Source: Areca catechu (taxonomy: Eukaryota; Streptophyta; Magnoliopsida; Arecales; Arecaceae). From it: a DNA stretch of 64,000 bases. This document shows positions 59,967-64,000 of this stretch, one piece after another; position 1 is the first letter of the stretch; the number at the start of each line of letters is the position of its first letter. A model generated the notes under the pieces. The model had not been told where the DNA came from, ran no database searches, and saw only the letters and a list, made by a program, of their open reading frames with translations. The stretch is taken from the NCBI GenBank assembly GCA_021397845.1, contig CM038043.1, positions 124,519,013 through 124,583,012 of the forward strand, in the 5' to 3' direction. The position numbers and the translations under genes are program-made.

Positions 59967-60780
59967 ATGGCTTCTACTCTTTTACTGCGAGGCATCTTGG
60001 ATGCTAACAAGTTGACCAGTCTAAATTATGTGGACTGGTTGAAGAACCTGAGGATTGTATTAGCTTAGAAAAAGATTATCTATATCCTCAATTCTCCTGA
60101 TTTAGATCTGGTAGGAGAGGATGCTACTGAGGATAAAAGAGCCATATATAAAATATAAAAGAATGATAGCAGGACGGTCAAGTGCATCATGTTGGCCTCT
60201 ATCAGCAATGAATTATAGAGGCAACATAAAGAAATGGAACCTCAGTCCATATTGCTTAATCTTAAAGAGCTTTATGGAGAGCATAGTTAGACTACTTGAT
60301 ATGAGACATTGAAGCAGTTGTTCCAAGCATGGATGAGTGAGGGCTCTTCTGTTCAGGCATATGTCCTCAAGATGATTAACCTGATCACTCGATTAGGTCA
60401 ATTAAGGTTTGTGATGGATGGAGAGATTAATCAGGACTTGATCCTATAGTCACTCCTAGATTCCTTCTCACAGTTTGTCATGAATTATCACATGAACAAA
60501 CTGAATATGTCATTGCCTGAGCTGATGAATATGCTCAAGATAATAGAGAGCCACTTTAAAGGTGATAAGGCTCAGCTTCTTCTAATTGATGGAAAGAAGA
60601 AGCAGGCAATGAAGAAGGGTTTAAAGAGAAAAAGGAATCTTAAAAGTAGCTTCTAGAAGAGGAAAAAGGCAAGGAAGCCCTCTACTGATGGGACCTGCTA
60701 TCACTATGGGAAGCAAGGGCACTGGAAGAAAAATTGCAAGTTATATCTTGCAAGTATGAAGCATGATGTTGGTGGAGCAT
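59967..60780 (+). pseudogene. Copia D gag (stop-riddled)
   Basis: Starts MASTLLLRGILDANKL at 59967. It is readable in one frame through the whole gene, with LNYVDWLKNLRIVL, CIMLASISNEL and MNLITRL-like segments, and a Lys-rich tail. The knuckle at 60696-60737 has lost its second Cys (Tyr, codon at 60705). In-frame stops include TAG at 60066-60068, TAA at 60156-60158 and TAG at 60216-60218. Most sit where Gln or Trp is expected. It is collinear and in frame with protease. Dead copy. Confidence 0.85.
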
Positions 60781-61230
60781 CAAAAGGTTTGTACATGATA
60801 CAAACAAACTTGCCATTAAGTTCTTCAACTTCTAATACATGGATATTGGATACCGCACATAGGTCTCATATCTGCAAATCATTGCAACGATTACAGAGAC
60901 CTAGAAGCTAGAAGAAGGGTGACTTCAAGCTATTTGGTGTGAGTGGTGATCCCATTCAGGCTGAAGCTGTTGGCACCTATTTGCTATTATTTCTATCAGG
61001 CAATATTCTTGAATTAAAAGATTGTTATTATATACCCAATATTATAAAGAATATTATTTCTATACCTTTGTTATTAAAACAAGGTTATGAAATAAATTTG
61101 TGGAGCCATGGGTGCTTAATTTTTTTTCAAAGAAACTCTTTGGTTATGGTACATTTACTAATGGTCTTTTGATTTTGTCACTCAATGATAAAGTCATGCT
61201 TATTGAAAATAAAAAAAGAAAGAGAGATTA
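60781..61230 (+). pseudogene. Copia D protease (active-site change)
   Basis: Aspartic protease in the gag frame: SNTWILDTAHRSHIC. The DTG triad reads D-T-A (60849-60857), a Gly-to-Ala change at a nearly invariant residue. The following beta-strand region includes NILELKDCYYIPNI and KNIISIPLLLKQGYEINL (about 61000-61110), typical of Copia proteases. A frameshift then moves the frame to that of integrase. Presumed inactive, on the basis of known retropepsin catalysis. Confidence 0.82.
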
Positions 61231-62330
61231 TGTGAATGTTACTTATCGTTGGCATTGTCGTTTGGCTCATATCAGTGAGTCTAAGATAAACAAGTTGTAC
61301 AAAGAAAATTTTTTTGAACCTTTTGATCATGAGTCATTAGGAACTTGTGAGTCCTGTCTCATGGGTAAGATGACCAAATCTCCATTCACTAAACATAGAG
61401 AGAGGGCAACTGAGTTGTTAGTCTAGTACACACAGATGTATGTATCCTATGACAACCTAGGCTAGAGGAGGATATTCTTATTTCATCAGTTTTACTGATG
61501 ACTTATCAAGGTTCGGATATGTGTATCTTATGAAACAGTCTGAAGCCTTTAATAAATTCAAAGTATATCAAAGTGAGGTTTAGAAACAAATTGGGCATAG
61601 TATAAAAATCCTTCAGTCTGATAGAGGAGGAGAATACTTGTCTAGTAAATTTCTCTATCATCTTAAAGACAAAGGCATACTCTCTGAATGGACTCTTTCA
61701 TACACACCATAGCTAAATGGTGTATTAGAAAGGAGGAACCGTACCTTGTTGGAAATGGTATGATCCATGATGTGCTTCACAGATCTTCCAATATCATTCT
61801 GGGATTATGTCCTAGAGACTGCTACCTACATATTGAATAAGATGCCATCAAAGGTAGTTAAAAGCACTCCATATGAATTATGGAAAAGGAAAAGGCCATG
61901 TTTAAAGTATTTTAATATTTGGGATTGCCCTACTTATGTCAAGAATGTTTTTGGACACAAGCTAAGTGCTAGGGCTAACAAGTGCAGGTTTGTAGGATAT
62001 CCTAAAAAGGGTATGGGTTACCTTTTCTACCACCCTATTGAGCAAAAGGTCTTTGTCAATAGGCATGCCACATTTTTGGAAAAGAAGTTTATCCAAGAAA
62101 GGATAGTGGAGGATATTTGACTTGAAGAAGTTCAACCTATACCTAAAGCAATTCCTCAACCAAATGTTCCTAAGGTCCAGGAACAACCACAACACACACT
62201 TTCTTTCTGTAGGTCAGAGAGAGTGTGAAGTGCACCTCTCAGATATGGCTTTGTTATTGGGAATGATAATGAAGCTAGTATCATACAGGATGATGATCCT
62301 GTGACATATAAGAAGGTGTCATGAGTGGAG
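61231..62330 (+). pseudogene. Copia D integrase (broken)
   Basis: Zinc domain WHCRLAHISESKINKL with CESCLMGKMTKSPF keeps H, H, C and C (61250-61390). The reading frame breaks at a TAG near 61424. The core follows with SFTDDLSRFGY (about 61490), QSDRGGEYLS (about 61615, second catalytic Asp) and ERRNRTLLEM (about 61727, catalytic Glu). The C-terminal part is at 61767-62120 (ILNKMPSKVVKSTPYELW to FLEKKF), after another stop. Compared with B the protein is about 65-70% similar by eye, so D is a separate Copia family. Confidence 0.85.
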
Positions 62331-63862
62331 ACTCTGATAGATGGCTGGAAGCCATGAAATCTAAGATGGACTCCATGTACTCTAATCAGGTTTGGACATT
62401 AGTAGATCTACTTGGGGGAGTAAATCTAATTGGGTGTAAATGGGTCTTCAAGAAGAAGATTGGAGCAAATGGTCAAATAGAGACCTACAAGGCTAGGCAA
62501 GTGGCAAAAGGTTTCAGATAAAGACATTGTATTAACTATGATGAAACTTTTTCACCAGTAACCATGATCAAGTCCATTCGGATATTGCTTTCCATAGCTG
62601 CATACTATGACTATGAAATCTAGCAGATGGATGTAAAGACTGCTTTCCCTAATGGATATCTTAAGGAAGAAATCTATATGTCATAACCAGAGGGGTTTGT
62701 CTCAAGTAAGAGACCAAACCAAGTATGTAGGCTTAAAAAATTCATTTATGGATTAAAGCAAGCATCGAGGAGTTAGAACATCTGCTTTGATGAAACAATC
62801 AAAGAGTTTAGTTTCATCAAGAATGTGGATGAACCGTGTGTGTACAAGAAGACAAGTGGATGTGCCCTTATTTTTTTGATTTTGTATATCGATGACATAC
62901 TCAAGACAAGTGGATGTGCCCTTATTTTTTTGATTTTGTATATCAATGACATACTCATCATTGGGAATGATATACCAATGTTGCAATCGATCAAGTCTTG
63001 GCTATCAAAGTAGTTTTTGATGAAGAATTTGGGAGAGGTATCTTATATACTAGGTATAAAGATCTATAAAGATAGATCTAAGAGGATGCTTGGCTTATCC
63101 CAATCTAGGTACATTGACTTAGTATTGAAGATATTCAACTAGAGAGAAGTAAGAAAGATTACTTACCCATGAGTCAAGGCATACATCTCTCCAAAAGGAT
63201 GTCTCCTAAGGCACCAGAAGAGAGAGAGAGAATGAGTTTGATTCCTTATGCTTCGACTGTAGGATCAATTATGTATGCCATGTTATGTACCAGGCTTGAT
63301 GTTGCTTATGCCTTGGGTATAGTAAAAAGGTTCCAGGCTGATCCAGGAAAGGATCATTGGAAAGCTGTGAAAAATATCTTAAGTACCTCAGAAGGACTAA
63401 AGATGTTTTTCTAATATATGGTAGATCATAATTGAAACTAGAAGCATATACAGATTCTAGTTTTTAATCAGATCCAGATGATAGAAAATCTATATCAAGG
63501 TATGTCCTCAACCTATATGGTGGTGCAGTAAGTTAGAAGAGTACAAAGTAGCAAACTATAGCTGACTCAGTTACTGAGGCAGAGTACATAGCTGCAAGTG
63601 AAGTCACAAAGAAGCTATGTGGATTAAAAAATTTATAATAGAATTGGACATGATTCCTGCTATACAACAACCGGTGCCACTTTATTGTAATAACACTAGA
63701 GCTATTGCATAAGATAAGGAACCAAGGTCTCATTATAAGTCCAAGCACATCTTAAGATGCTTCCATCTCATTCGAGAGATCATAGAAAGACAAGATGTTC
63801 TCGTTGAATGAGTAGATACAAAGAACAACATAACTGACCCATTTACTAAAGCACTACCATAA
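62321..63862 (+). pseudogene. Copia D RT and RNase H with duplicated catalytic box (broken)
   Basis: RT starts with WLEAMKSKMDSMYSNQVWTL and GCKWVFKKK (62321-62521). The NYDETF and QMDVKTAFPNGY segments follow, then YGLKQASR (62746). The YIDDIL box occurs twice: 62849-62902 and 62903-62956 are 54-bp tandem copies, with YIDD in the first and YIND in the second. RT continues with FLMKNLGEVSYILGIKIY. RNase H follows with DSSF (63455), the ADSVTEAEY segment (63558) and the C-terminal DPFTKALP-like tail to about 63862. Several TAG/TAA stops interrupt. Confidence 0.88.
62849..62956 (+). repeat. 54-bp in-frame tandem duplication in D RT
   Basis: Two adjacent 54-bp copies, differing at one base (CGATGAC versus CAATGAC), so 18 codons are repeated exactly in frame. 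Confidence 0.97.
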
Positions 63863-63936
63863 TAGCAGTTTGATCACCATTTAGATTATATGGATGTAAA
63901 ATACAAAGGCGATTGGCTTTAGTGCAAATGAAAGAT

Positions 63937-64000
63937 TGAAAGAATTATGTCCTGAAAACCAATCTTTGTATGGGCATTTATATGATCTTTCAACTCTTGT
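63937..64000 (+). repeat. 3' LTR of Copia D (start only)
   Basis: TGAAAGAATTATGTCC matches the 5' LTR start at 49915 and continues with CCAATCTTTGTA and TATATGATCTT as there. The purine-rich GCAAATGAAAGAT before it is the polypurine tract. The LTR runs out of the window. Confidence 0.88.

Noticed and set aside
59967..63870. Copia D as a potentially active element
   Set aside because: Many stops, a lost knuckle Cys, DTA instead of DTG in protease, and a duplicated RT active site.

Overview
This window looks like gene-free, retrotransposon-packed plant DNA. Every recognisable coding fragment belongs to a Ty1/Copia or Ty3/Gypsy LTR retrotransposon. Most are broken by stops, frameshifts or deletions. 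I found no intact host gene, tRNA, rRNA, CRISPR array or prokaryotic feature. Primer-binding sites complementary to plant initiator tRNA-Met, chromodomain-type Gypsy elements and Copia LTRs over 2 kb fit a flowering plant. A palm-like monocot is my guess, not a demonstrated placement. All homology statements come from reading motifs and comparing copies within the window by eye.

Layout. 1-13.1 kb (+ strand): a tandem Copia array of internal A, LTR1, truncated internal B, LTR2, then a PBS and leader of a third unit. A and B both lack the protease domain. 13.66-23.97 kb (- strand): Gypsy chromovirus E with both LTRs and a near-matching target-site duplication (TSD). It carries a nested solo Copia LTR (18381-20724) with a perfect GCTCG TSD. 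24.05-31.46 kb (- strand): chromovirus derivative F, whose left LTR is split by an unrelated LTR insertion, G. 31.5-37.1 kb: unassigned DNA around a decayed + strand chromovirus, L. 37.1-42.4 kb (+): Copia J, with LTR, PBS, long structured leader and gag-protease, but pol lost by deletion. 42.4-48.6 kb (- strand): large non-coding LTR element K. 49.9-64 kb (+): Copia D, whose 5' LTR is interrupted by a complete chromovirus derivative H (50065-56546); its 3' LTR begins at 63937 and leaves the window.

The most interesting signals are not genes. The Copia leaders of A, J and D carry repeated short inverted repeats, including one hairpin shared between J and D, which could be RNA packaging or translation elements. 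D has an in-frame 54-bp tandem duplication of the reverse-transcriptase catalytic box. Chromoviruses F and H each lost protease, RT and RNase H but kept gag, an acidic linker and the integrase-chromodomain tail. LTR pairs of E and F differ by one unit of an internal minisatellite. Several deletions have short direct repeats at their ends. Nothing here supports a host gene system, so the novelty, if any, is in retroelement RNA biology and decay.
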